Assembly: GCA_020073265.1 (NCBI GenBank)
Contig: JAIQFN010000020.1
Location: forward strand, 1 to 64,000
Length of the DNA: 64,000 nt
Direction: 5' to 3'
Source of the DNA: Terriglobia bacterium
GTDB taxonomy: Bacteria; Acidobacteriota; Terriglobia; Bryobacterales; Bryobacteraceae
The position numbers and the translations under genes were made by a program. The notes beneath the pieces were generated by a model. It saw only the letters and a list, made by a program, of their open reading frames with translations, did no database searches and was not told the origin of the DNA. Shown in pieces: positions 1 to 7,956 of the stretch (the first letter of the stretch is position 1; the number at the start of each line of letters is the position of its first letter).

Positions 1-73
1 GCTTGGGGGCGACTACGGCTGCCGCCCCCACCCATCGTCTCGATGAGTTTCCAGCCGGCTATTCCTCGGCGAG

Positions 74-1234
74 TTGCTCTCCAGCAGTGCCCGCTTCCGC
101 TTCACCAGCCGGGCACCAGTATGCTGTAATGTCGTCTTGCCGGTCGAGCAGTTTTCATCGAACGGCGAACTGTGTCTTAACTATTTGTCCCAGCTCAGGG
201 GGCCACCGCACCTGATCACGCTAGCATACTACTCGATCCCGATCAGTCTGGTTTATTTCGTTCGCAAGCGACGCGACTTGCCGTTCCACTGGATGTTTAT
301 CATGTTTGGAGCATTCATTTTGGGCTGTGGCACCTCTCACATGATGGAAGTGTGGACCATCTGGCATGGGACATACCGGCTTGCCGGCATAGTCAAACTG
401 ATTACGGCCGGGCTCTCAGTGAGCACCGCGGTGGCTCTCGTGCCTCTGATGCCCAAAGCGCTAGCTCTCCCCAGCCCCGCCCGATTGGCTGCTGCCAACC
501 GCGAATTGGAGCAGGAGGCGCGCGCCCGCGAACAGGCTGAAGAAGAGCAGCGCCGTTCGTTCAAGCAATTGCGGGCGCTGGCCGCGCGAATGCAAACGGC
601 GCGGGAAGAGGAAAGGGCCCGGGTTGCGCGGGAGATTCACGACGAACTGGGTCAGGCTTTGACAGCGATCAAAATCGACTTGGCCGCTCTGCTTCCAAAT
701 GTTCTGGCAGATCCAGGGCCCACCCTGCAACGCCGGCAAACAGTCTTTCGGCTACTGGATGAGGCGATTCACTCCGTCCGAAAAATTGCGACCGATCTCC
801 GGCCAGGAGTCCTGGACGACCTCGGTCTGGTGGCCGCGATAGAGTGGGCCGTCGATGAGTTTCAAGCTCGCACAGGCATCGAGAGCTACGTCAGCCTGCC
901 CGAGGCGGACCTGGCCCTGGATGCGCAGAGCGCTACGGCCTTGTTTCGCATCCTCCAGGAGGCATTAACCAATGTCGCACGGCACGCACGGGCGACTCGA
1001 GTAACGGTCCGGCTGGCCCAAGAGCACGGAAACTTGTCTTTGGAAGTTCGGGACAATGGCGAGGGGATCCGAGAAGAGCAGTTGGCCGGTCGATCGCTTG
1101 GAGTCCTCGGCATGCGAGAGCGTGCAATACTGCTCGGAGGAGAGTTCAGCATCGGCAGCACTCCGAAAAACGGTACTACCGTGACGGTCCGGATTCCGGA
1201 TGCGAACACCATGCAGTCGGGGGCATGCCGGTGA
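74..1234 (+). CDS. Ethylene-receptor-like membrane histidine kinase
   Basis: Sensor kinase of a two-component pair with the next gene. Three hydrophobic helices (about residues 46-128) resemble the ETR1 ethylene-binding domain: YYSIP, then CGTSH with Cys85 and His89 spaced like the copper ligands Cys65/His69 of ETR1. A coiled coil (about 138-180) leads to a HisKA_3 box with phospho-acceptor His189 (REIHDELGQ) and a HATPase domain (NVARHARA, DNGEGI, GVLGM). Only TTG starts are available: 74 gives the longest frame, and 137 (PVEQFSS) is equally plausible; the first in-frame ATG lies inside the membrane domain. The position matching ETR1 Asp25 is Pro45. The kinase class is certain; ethylene as ligand is inference and doubtful. 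Confidence 0.82.
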   Translation: MLSSSARFRFTSRAPVCCNVVLPVEQFSSNGELCLNYLSQLRGPPHLITLAYYSIPISLVYFVRKRRDLPFHWMFIMFGAFILGCGTSHMMEVWTIWHGTYRLAGIVKLITAGLSVSTAVALVPLMPKALALPSPARLAAANRELEQEARAREQAEEEQRRSFKQLRALAARMQTAREEERARVAREIHDELGQALTAIKIDLAALLPNVLADPGPTLQRRQTVFRLLDEAIHSVRKIATDLRPGVLDDLGLVAAIEWAVDEFQARTGIESYVSLPEADLALDAQSATALFRILQEALTNVARHARATRVTVRLAQEHGNLSLEVRDNGEGIREEQLAGRSLGVLGMRERAILLGGEFSIGSTPKNGTTVTVRIPDANTMQSGACR

Positions 1235-1863
1235 TTCGGATTCTAATCGTCGACAATCACGCCGTCGTACGCAGAGGATTGAAGGAGATTATCGAGCGGG
1301 AGCTAGAGGGTTCAGTTTGCGACGAAGCCGAGAATGCGGAGCACGCGATTGCGAAAGTGCGTAGCCAGGATTGGGATCTAGTGATTCTGGATATCAAGAT
1401 GCCCGGTAGAAGCGGGCTTGACGCTCTCCGAGACATCCGACAGGAGCGCCAGGAACTTCCAGTATTGATTTTCAGCATGCATCCGGAAGATCAATACGCA
1501 AGGCGGGTGCTCAAGGCTGGAGCGCGTGGTTATATGAGTAAAGAAAACTCGCCGGAAGAGTTAGTCAAGGCGATCAAGCGGCTTCTCTCCGGCGGCCGCT
1601 ATGTAAGCTCCGCGCTGGCTGAAAGGCTAGCCTGGGACCTGAGCGAGGCTACCTGGCAGCCGGTTCATGAAACCTTGTCCGACCGCGAATTCGAGGTCCT
1701 GCGCATGATCGCCTACGGGAAAACAGTGTCGCTAATCGCCGAGGAATTGCATCTGAGCGTGGCTACTGTGAGCACCTATCGCGCGCGGATTCTGGACAAA
1801 ATGAAGATGACGAACACCGTTGAGCTGATTAGGTACGCGCTCAGCAACAACTTGGTGGACTGA
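1225..1863 (+). CDS. NarL/FixJ-family response regulator
   Basis: DNA-binding partner of the preceding kinase. The receiver domain (residues 1-120) has the acidic Asp10, the phosphorylatable Asp56 in LVILDIKMPG, a conserved Ser in FSM and the Lys of SKEN. A GerE/LuxR helix-turn-helix follows (about 150-205: LSDREFEVLRMIAYGK, then SVATVSTYRARIL). The ATG overlaps the kinase stop by 10 bases, so the two are translationally coupled. The target promoters cannot be read from the sequence. Length (212 aa) is normal for the family. Confidence 0.93.
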   Translation: MPVIRILIVDNHAVVRRGLKEIIERELEGSVCDEAENAEHAIAKVRSQDWDLVILDIKMPGRSGLDALRDIRQERQELPVLIFSMHPEDQYARRVLKAGARGYMSKENSPEELVKAIKRLLSGGRYVSSALAERLAWDLSEATWQPVHETLSDREFEVLRMIAYGKTVSLIAEELHLSVATVSTYRARILDKMKMTNTVELIRYALSNNLVD

Positions 1864-2013
1864 ATCTTCATTGTCCAGGTGAATCGTGTAGCTCAAACAA
1901 CGACAAACCGCCCCTACTTACATCTACAGAAATATCGCATTCCGCTGGATAGCGTTTTACCGTGCAGAGAGGCAAAATTGGGGTCTCCAAGTCCAGGTTC
2001 TCTGGGATGGTGA

Positions 2014-2093
2014 CGGGGGCAACGCGCGTACAGCTGAGGAGACAGCATAGGTCACCGCGACGGGCGACCCAACTCCTAGACGCGTTGCCCCCG
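2014..2093. repeat. Perfect 13-bp inverted repeat in a 337-base gap
   Basis: Positions 2014-2026 (CGGGGGCAACGCG) are the exact reverse complement of 2081-2093, with a 54-base interval. A competing short pair, GGTGAC (2009-2014) and GTCACC (2051-2056), overlaps the left arm. The gap 1864-2200 between the response regulator and the molybdopterin-binding gene holds no convincing ORF. The repeat could be an operator, an RNA switch or the remains of a mobile repeat; nothing in the sequence decides. Confidence 0.5.
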
Positions 2094-2200
2094 CAGGGTC
2101 CTGGCTTTGGTGTGTTCGAGAGGCCAGTAACCTGGCTGAGTCTAACACTTCGGTGGCAGCCCTGGGAACCTTGGACGCGCGTGGCTGACGCTACTAGACT

Positions 2201-3169
2201 ATGCGTGCTCGAACCGTAGATGTTAAGGAAGCGACGGGGCGAGTCCTTTGCAGCACAGTCTTTCGCGCAGGAAAGAAGTTGCTGGCGAAGGGCCACATGA
2301 TCAGCGACGACGATGCACGAATGCTGGAGACGGAAGGCATGCGCGAAGTGTGGGTCTCGGAATTGGAAGAAGGCGAAGTTGGTGAGGACGAGGCTGTCAT
2401 GCAGGTCGCGAGCGAAGTCGGTTGTGGATCGCTCGAGATTCGTCTCGCTGCCGGAGGGAGAGCCAATTTATTTGCTACCGAGCCGTGCTGCCTGCTGGTT
2501 GACGACGGGCGGCTCAAGCAGATCAATTGCACGGCCAATGTTGTGATTGCAACGATGGTGAATTTTGCTTATGCCAGGTCCGGCCAGCGGGTGGCTACAG
2601 CCAAGAGCACTCCTTTTGCTGTTGCCAACGCTCAACTGGAGGCAGTAATATCGATCGCTAAAGAAAGAGGGCCAATTCTGCAGGCTCGACCCATCCGGTC
2701 GCCGTCGCTGGCGGTCTTGTACACGGACCCGGGGAGCGCAGAGCGTGCCCGCCAGTTGTTCGAGAGCATTATGCGCCAGCGATTAGAACGATTGGGAACC
2801 AGCGCCGCACTTGTACTCGCCTCGTTGGAAGAAGAAGGCGCAGTGGCGAAGTCTTTGCAACACCTCCTGCGCGCCAAGCCCACTGCTGTTTTGATTGCGT
2901 CCACGACCGCGCCGGCAGGACCGGACGATGTCGTGGGACGCGCGATGTTGCGGGCCGGCTGCCAGTTCGAGCGTTTTCTGGCGCCGGTGGAGCCCGGCAA
3001 TCTCTTGCTGCTGGGCTATAAGGGCGAGATTGCTGTTTTGTCAGCGCCGGGCTGCTTTCGTTCGACGAAGCCGAACGTGTTAGATTTGGCGCTTCCTCCA
3101 ATACTGGCTCGCTATCGTCTTTCAGGTTGGGAGATCGCTGGCCTTGGGCACGGCGGTCTGCTAGCGTAA
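2201..3169 (+). CDS. Molybdopterin-binding domain protein (MoeA/MogA-like fold)
   Basis: Predicted cytosolic protein of 322 aa. The C-terminal half reads as a MoCF-type molybdopterin-binding domain: GPDDVVGRAMLRAGC, PVEPGNLLLLGY, then APGCF.S.KPN.LDLALP, a pattern typical of molybdopterin-binding proteins accompanying molybdenum hydroxylases. The N-terminal part (VKEATGRVLCSTVF, KKLLAKGHMIS) resembles the start of MoeA-like domains. It begins at ATG 2201 after a 337-base gap and appears monocistronic. The molybdenum hydroxylase at 32950-35826 is a possible client but is 30 kb away. The exact enzymatic step (adenylation, insertion or only binding) is not known from the sequence. Confidence 0.68.
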   Translation: MRARTVDVKEATGRVLCSTVFRAGKKLLAKGHMISDDDARMLETEGMREVWVSELEEGEVGEDEAVMQVASEVGCGSLEIRLAAGGRANLFATEPCCLLVDDGRLKQINCTANVVIATMVNFAYARSGQRVATAKSTPFAVANAQLEAVISIAKERGPILQARPIRSPSLAVLYTDPGSAERARQLFESIMRQRLERLGTSAALVLASLEEEGAVAKSLQHLLRAKPTAVLIASTTAPAGPDDVVGRAMLRAGCQFERFLAPVEPGNLLLLGYKGEIAVLSAPGCFRSTKPNVLDLALPPILARYRLSGWEIAGLGHGGLLA

Positions 3170-3279
3170 CAAGCTCCTCCACTACCACAAGCGTCGACCT
3201 GGGAGCCACCCTGGGTGTTCCACAGCGGGTTACCGTTCGCAGGGCCGTCTTGTTTCGGCAAGGATAGATGAACGATCAG

Positions 3280-3876
3280 CTAGGCGCCATTGGAACTGCT
3301 GATCCCGGCGTCGGATAGTGTGTTGAGAATAATCGCTACCGGATTCAGCGAGTCGTTCTGGCCCGCATTCGCCTGGAATGCCGACAGGAGCTGACTCAGC
3401 GTCTGGCTGGTGCTGGCGCTGCTCGAAGCGTTGCTGGCGCTGGAATCGCCATCCGGATCAGACGAGGGCGCATGGGCGTGATGATGATGGTGGTGATGTC
3501 CGCCGATCGCCTTAGCCAGATCCTGGATGTTGGGGAGTTGTCCGCTTTGCGAGGCGCTGGTGAAGTCCTGGGCGAGCTGGCTTAGGCGGTTCGCTTCCGT
3601 CGTATTGCCTTCCGCCTGGGCAGTTTGGGCGGCGCTCTGCAAGTTCGCTGCGATTTGCTTGGTGACCTGCTGGTACTTGGCCGGGTCCGACTGTTGAAGC
3701 TGCTGGAGCGCGCTCATCACTTGGGCGAACGGCGAGAGCTGGCGCTGGTCGGTCTGCAGCGCGACCGAAGACGTGCCGCTGCTCCCGGCGGTCCCGGTTG
3801 TCAAGCCGCTGTTCTGGAGAGCGCTGCCGAGAACCGACTGCAGATAGTTGCTGGAGAGGTTGTTAATAGAACCCAT
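3280..3876 (-). CDS. Hypothetical protein with seven-His tract
   Basis: Unrecognised 198-aa protein starting at MGSINNLSSNYLQSV; an upstream in-frame ATG at 3993 would add 39 residues of unconvincing composition. It is rich in Ser, Gln and Ala, with an amphipathic helical stretch (about 48-120: ALQQLQQSDPAKYQQVTKQI) and a low-complexity segment with seven consecutive His (127-133) plus HA, then an Asp/Ser-rich linker. No signal peptide or membrane segment. The His run suggests metal binding, but that is inference. It lies on the strand opposite the preceding gene. Confidence 0.6.
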   Translation of the reverse strand: MGSINNLSSNYLQSVLGSALQNSGLTTGTAGSSGTSSVALQTDQRQLSPFAQVMSALQQLQQSDPAKYQQVTKQIAANLQSAAQTAQAEGNTTEANRLSQLAQDFTSASQSGQLPNIQDLAKAIGGHHHHHHHAHAPSSDPDGDSSASNASSSASTSQTLSQLLSAFQANAGQNDSLNPVAIILNTLSDAGISSSNGA

Positions 3877-4038
3877 GCTCTGCTTATTGGCATTTCTGTC
3901 TCCGCTATCGCAACGTCCTAAGCCATTGAAAGGGCAGCATCGGGAAATCCGCGGCAGCGACGAATTTCCGACGCTGCGAGGAATTCTTGACACCAGGGAG
4001 CGTCCAGCCGCGCCCGCAAGCTATCCAGCGCCTCGACA

Positions 4039-5277
4039 CTACTCGCGCGCGCCGAAGGCTCTGGCTATCGCTCGCGCCAGCAGTCTCACCGGGTGCAGCG
4101 GGTAGTAGAGGAAGAACAGCGGCCGCGGGAGTTTGATCCAGGCGAAGTCGTTCTCGTTCAGCCGGGCGTTTTTCCGCACGAAGGTGTAGAGGATCCTGGT
4201 CCGGTGAGACACGCCTTCGCCAAGCTCCAGCGCATGACGGTACGGCATGAAACGTCCCGACGAAGGAAGCTCCTGCGAAATCAGGTTTCGCTCGGCTTGC
4301 AGAACGAGTTTGTCCAGAGAACGGTCCGCGCGGATTTCTTGCTCCAAGATCGCGGGTAGGGGCGTATGCAGGAGATGCTTGGCCAGCCCGAAACCGAGCA
4401 ACACTCTTCGCTTGGACGCCAGGTCCGCCGCCCGGTCCAAAAGCCGGCGCCAATCGACGGTGGTGTTACGAATCAGTCCCGCCAGATCGGCGATCCAAAT
4501 CAGCCTCGACCAATGGTGTTTCCAGCCGTGCACGCAAAGGAAGATCACCAGGTCTTCGGGATCGAGACTGTCCACGGCCGTACCCACCAGCTGCCGCTGA
4601 ACGCGGCGTTCCCAGATGCCGCCCAGGTCGGGTTTGAAGAAGAAACGTTCCTGCATCAAGTGCCAGTGGAGTTCAATCAGCATCCGCCGGCTCGGGTCGA
4701 CCAGCTCCAGATGATGGATATGCTCGGATCGCAGCTCCTGCTCTAGCTGCTCGGGCGTGAAAGCAAGCCTCAGCGTGTAGTGGTGAGCGGCCAGCGCATG
4801 CGTGGCATTCAGAATGTCGCTCTGCCGGAGGAGCAGGTCGAGATCGGAGTATTGCCGCAGCGCCAGGTCGCCATAGGCGAGCGCTGCCAGAGTCGGACCC
4901 TTGAGAGGAATGGCGGGAATTCCGCGCTCGTCCAGGATTCGCAGAATCTTGAGAAGCTCCCTGGCCAGGAACAGGTTCCGGCGCGCGTTGGAGTGGAGGT
5001 AGGTTTCAAGTCGAATCCCGACGTCTTCCGGGACAGCCTGGGACGGGAACCTGGTTCGGCACAAGAGTGGTAAGACACCCAGCGTTTCCGCGTCACGAAT
5101 CAGAGCGTCCCAATCGATTCCACTCTCGACGAGCTCGCCAATCGACGCTGTCTCATCGGCACCGAACGCGGCTCGGGTACAGCACAGCAGTAACTCCATT
5201 TCCCGGGACCGGCCCGTGGGTGAACCGGTCGCGGCAAGGGGCGCAGCGGATCGGTCGGCTGTCTGGGACTGGCTCAC
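4039..5277 (-). CDS. Nucleotidyltransferase-family protein (NTP_transf_5) of the RiPP locus
   Basis: 412-aa member of the nucleotidyltransferase family often found in lasso-peptide clusters. The active-site region is IPLKGPTLAALAYGDLAL then YSDLDLLL: Lys126-Gly-Pro and the metal-binding pair Asp145/Asp147 characteristic of NTP_transf_5. The remainder is helical with TrpLysHisHis (GWKHHW) near the middle. It is transcribed divergently from the precursor genes with a 243-base shared upstream region, which suggests joint control. Family knowledge: such proteins accompany HPr-kinase-like enzymes in lasso loci, and one (pseudomycoidin PsmN) is reported to act after phosphorylation. Its reaction here is unproven. 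Start is GTG. Confidence 0.8.
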   Translation of the reverse strand: MSQSQTADRSAAPLAATGSPTGRSREMELLLCCTRAAFGADETASIGELVESGIDWDALIRDAETLGVLPLLCRTRFPSQAVPEDVGIRLETYLHSNARRNLFLARELLKILRILDERGIPAIPLKGPTLAALAYGDLALRQYSDLDLLLRQSDILNATHALAAHHYTLRLAFTPEQLEQELRSEHIHHLELVDPSRRMLIELHWHLMQERFFFKPDLGGIWERRVQRQLVGTAVDSLDPEDLVIFLCVHGWKHHWSRLIWIADLAGLIRNTTVDWRRLLDRAADLASKRRVLLGFGLAKHLLHTPLPAILEQEIRADRSLDKLVLQAERNLISQELPSSGRFMPYRHALELGEGVSHRTRILYTFVRKNARLNENDFAWIKLPRPLFFLYYPLHPVRLLARAIARAFGARE

Positions 5278-5470
5278 GCGCTCCAGATGATATCACGCCA
5301 CATGAGGAATCCGACCAGCAAGAAGGAACCAGTGCGACCCAGGACGGTACCGGTGCCGCTGCGCAACGGCATCCCGAAGTCATTGACAGTTCAGCCAGTT
5401 AATCTGGGTACTAGAACTATTCGTTAGATTCCAGCCCTGAAAAGCTGGTCGGGAATGGGTTCGTTTCGCT

Positions 5471-5476
5471 TATAAT
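5471..5476 (+). promoter_or_regulatory. Candidate -10 element upstream of RiPP precursors
   Basis: A perfect TATAAT lies 44 bases before the first precursor ATG, in the 243-base divergent region. No good TTGACA sits 16-18 bases upstream of it. A TTGACA occurs at 5383-5388 but too far away to pair, and could belong to another start. Tentative. Confidence 0.35.
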
Positions 5477-5520
5477 GACCGAGCGCCGCTAGCATAGGCG
5501 GCCGAAAGCGAGCCTTCGAA

Positions 5521-5652
5521 ATGAGTCATCCAAGCAAGGTTGAAACTCAGCCCCAAAAACCCTACCAGACGCCGCAGCTGATCGAGCATGGCACGGTCGA
5601 GGAGATCACCGGTGTCGACAATGCACTGTGCGTGTCGGGTTGCATAGACTAA
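5521..5652 (+). CDS. Lasso-type RiPP precursor peptide 1
   Basis: 43-aa peptide, too short for usual gene callers. The leader has Tyr15, Pro18, Leu20 and Gly24 (KPYQTPQL, then EHG), the Y..P.L...G pattern recognised by PqqD-like B1 proteins. Thr30 falls at the same distance from Tyr as the -2 Thr of lariatin, so cleavage is predicted after Gly31, leaving core VDNALCVSGCID (12 aa). The core has two Cys (positions 6 and 10) that could form a disulfide, and Asp at 2 and 12, but no Asp/Glu at 7-9, where lasso rings normally close. It is nearly identical to the next precursor through GTVEEITG and different after it, as expected of leader versus core. Confidence 0.85.
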   Translation: MSHPSKVETQPQKPYQTPQLIEHGTVEEITGVDNALCVSGCID

Positions 5653-5691
5653 TAGTGATCTCAGTTAGCCGGAGAAAGTGAGAAAGAGCAG

Positions 5692-5826
5692 ATGAACCGA
5701 TTGAGCGCCAGTGAGACACAACCGAAGAAGCCCTACAACACTCCCGAATTGACCGAGCATGGCACGGTCGAGGAGATCACCGGTTTTGACACTGGATTGG
5801 GTCCGTCGGGAGGGATTCCCGACTAG
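5692..5826 (+). CDS. Lasso-type RiPP precursor peptide 2
   Basis: 44-aa paralogue of precursor 1, 39 bases downstream. The leader is conserved (KPYNTPEL, EHGTVEEITG); the predicted core after Gly31 is FDTGLGPSGGIPD (13 aa). Cores 1 and 2 share a framework: Asp at position 2, Leu at 5, Ser-Gly at 8-9, Ile at 11 and a C-terminal Asp. No Cys, and again no Asp/Glu at positions 7-9. A purine-rich stretch (ggagaaagtgagaaagagca) precedes the ATG. Ser8 is the only hydroxyl shared by both predicted cores and is a candidate target for the kinase at 7957-8844; this is inference. Confidence 0.85.
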   Translation: MNRLSASETQPKKPYNTPELTEHGTVEEITGFDTGLGPSGGIPD

Positions 5827-5886
5827 TCCCGCGAGCTAAACTGACGGCTGCCGAACCGGCAGCCGGCTGCGGGAATCCACGATCCG

Positions 5887-7947
5887 ATGAGCGCGATAGC
5901 CGGTCTGAGCCAGCCCGTGGACAAACGAGTCGAGCGCTCGGATGTCGCGAGGATGCTCGACCGGTTGACGCACTGCGGACCGGATGGATTTGGGATTTGG
6001 TGCGAAGGGCATGTGGGCCTGGGGCATCGCATGCTGCATACCACGCCCGAGTCCGTACGAGAGAGACTTCCGCTGTCCATACCGGAAGCCGCTCTCGCCA
6101 TCACGTGCGATGCCCGCATTGACAATCGCGGCGAGTTGATCCAGGCCTGCGGGCTCGCGGGTCCGGAAGGCGACATCGCGGATAGCGAACTGATCCTGGC
6201 GGCGTACCAGCGCTGGGGCGAGTCCTGCGTCGAGAAACTCCTGGGCGATTTTTCATTCGCAATCTGGGACGGCAGAAAGCGCCAGCTCCTCTGCGCTCGC
6301 GACCACCTGGGGATCAAGCCCTTGTTCTACTACCACTCGGGCGGATTCTTCGCGTTTGCGACCGAGATCAAGGCCCTGTTCTCGATTCCGCAGGTTCCTC
6401 GCAGCCTGAACGAAACCCGAATCGCCCACCACCTGATCGGTTTCTTCGAAGATAGAGCCACTACATTCTTCGACGGGATTTTGCGGCTTCCGCCGGCCCA
6501 TACGCTCACCGTGCGCCCCGATGGCCTGCAAATGCGGCAGTACTGGCAAGCGGACCCGACCGTGGAGATCCGGAGGTCGTCTGATGCCGAATACGCTGAA
6601 GAGTTCCGCGCCATTTTCGCGGAGGCAGTGCATTGCAGGCTGAGGAGCGTTGCACCGGTCGGCGCCCTGGTGAGCGGGGGGTTGGATTCCTCCTCGATTG
6701 CGTGCATGGCGCGCAATCAACTGCAGGCTGAGGGGCGAAGCGGCGCCCTCCACACTTTCTCGGCTCTTTTCAGCGAGTTTCCGGAAAGCGACGAACGCTC
6801 TTACATCAATGCGGTTATTCAAGGCGGTGGATTCATTCCGCACTTCTTCGACGGCGATACCGCCAACCCGCTTACCGACCATGCGACAGTGCTCGGTGAG
6901 CTGGATGAAGTCTTTCACGGAGCAGACCTCACCCTGATGAGAATGTTCTACGCGGGCGCCTCGCAACAAGGCGTGCGGGTGATGCTGGACGGGCTTGGCG
7001 GGGATGAAATGGTTTCGCATGGAGCGCGCCATCTCGAAGAACTCTTGAGAGCCGGGAATTGGCATGAATTCGGCCAGCAGGCCTCCGGCCTCGCGCGCGA
7101 TGCCGCCCACGATCGCGAGTCGGTACTCAGAGAGTTCCTCCAACCCTATTTCCTGGAACTCAAGCAGCAGCGAAAGTGGTGGACTTTGAGCAAGGCGTTG
7201 CTGGAGATACCGCGCCAGGTGAACGAATCCATTCCGGGCTTCGTTGGAGACTACGCGCTTCGCCCCCTGGTCCACAAATGGAAGCGGCGTCTGCTACGGG
7301 GCGCGCCAGGCGGCCACGGCTCGGCTTCCGCTCCCGACTCGATTCTCGCCGATGACTTCGCGCAATCCATTGGGCTTCAGGAACGAAGCCTGCGGGCGCG
7401 AAATTCCGACGCCGCGCGGGGCCGTTCGGCGAGGGAAGCGCACTGCCATGCGATCAACTCCGGGCGGTTGTGGCTGGCCATCGAGGAACTGGCTCGGGTA
7501 GCCGCGCCCTACGGCGTGGAGCCGCGTTACCCCCAACTGGACAAACGGCTGGTGGAGTTCTCCGTGGCGCTGCCGTTGAGCCAGAAGCTGTCTCAGGGGC
7601 GGAGCCGTGCGGTCTTTCGGCGTGCCATGAACCAAGTGCTTCCCGAAGAGGTCCGCTGGCGCGCTGGAAAAGCAAAATTCCTTTCCCCGTTCGCGGAAAC
7701 TCTAAGAAGATACGGACGCGAATTCCTGGATGCGACCATCCTCGACACTCCTCCGGCTCTGGCGCGTTATTTCAACCTGCCGGCCTTGAGACAGAAATAC
7801 CAGCGCTTCCTGGAAGGTGCGGATTCTGAAGCTGCTCCTGTGTGGCGGGCTTCGAATCTGATCTGGTGGCTGCAAGGCCTGGAGCGTGCGCTTCCGACCG
7901 CGAAGCAATCATCCGAGGCTCGCCAGACACAAGCGACTGCAGTGTGA
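5887..7947 (+). CDS. Asparagine-synthetase-like lasso cyclase (LasC type)
   Basis: 686-aa enzyme that in lasso pathways activates a core carboxylate with ATP for macrolactam closure. N-terminal glutamine-amidotransferase-like domain (1-200: LGDFSFAIWDGR, RDHLGIKPLFYY) and C-terminal Asn_synthase domain with the pyrophosphate loop SGGLDSS (263-269) and LDGLGGDEM. It begins MSAIAG instead of MCGIAG, so the glutaminase nucleophile Cys2 is Ser; this is common in lasso cyclases, which do not need glutamine. The length suits the family. The ATG is 60 bases after precursor 2 in the same direction, and the kinase gene follows 9 bases later, indicating one operon. Confidence 0.9.
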   Translation: MSAIAGLSQPVDKRVERSDVARMLDRLTHCGPDGFGIWCEGHVGLGHRMLHTTPESVRERLPLSIPEAALAITCDARIDNRGELIQACGLAGPEGDIADSELILAAYQRWGESCVEKLLGDFSFAIWDGRKRQLLCARDHLGIKPLFYYHSGGFFAFATEIKALFSIPQVPRSLNETRIAHHLIGFFEDRATTFFDGILRLPPAHTLTVRPDGLQMRQYWQADPTVEIRRSSDAEYAEEFRAIFAEAVHCRLRSVAPVGALVSGGLDSSSIACMARNQLQAEGRSGALHTFSALFSEFPESDERSYINAVIQGGGFIPHFFDGDTANPLTDHATVLGELDEVFHGADLTLMRMFYAGASQQGVRVMLDGLGGDEMVSHGARHLEELLRAGNWHEFGQQASGLARDAAHDRESVLREFLQPYFLELKQQRKWWTLSKALLEIPRQVNESIPGFVGDYALRPLVHKWKRRLLRGAPGGHGSASAPDSILADDFAQSIGLQERSLRARNSDAARGRSAREAHCHAINSGRLWLAIEELARVAAPYGVEPRYPQLDKRLVEFSVALPLSQKLSQGRSRAVFRRAMNQVLPEEVRWRAGKAKFLSPFAETLRRYGREFLDATILDTPPALARYFNLPALRQKYQRFLEGADSEAAPVWRASNLIWWLQGLERALPTAKQSSEARQTQATAV

Positions 7948-7956
7948 TTTACCATC

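Noticed and set aside
5593-5652. Alternative RiPP core starting at Glu27, with Thr25 as the -2 Thr
   Set aside because: It would give a 7-residue ring to Asp33, but the Tyr-to-Thr spacing would be five residues shorter than in lariatin, and the segment EEITG is identical in both precursors, as expected of leader. Kept only as an alternative in the findings.
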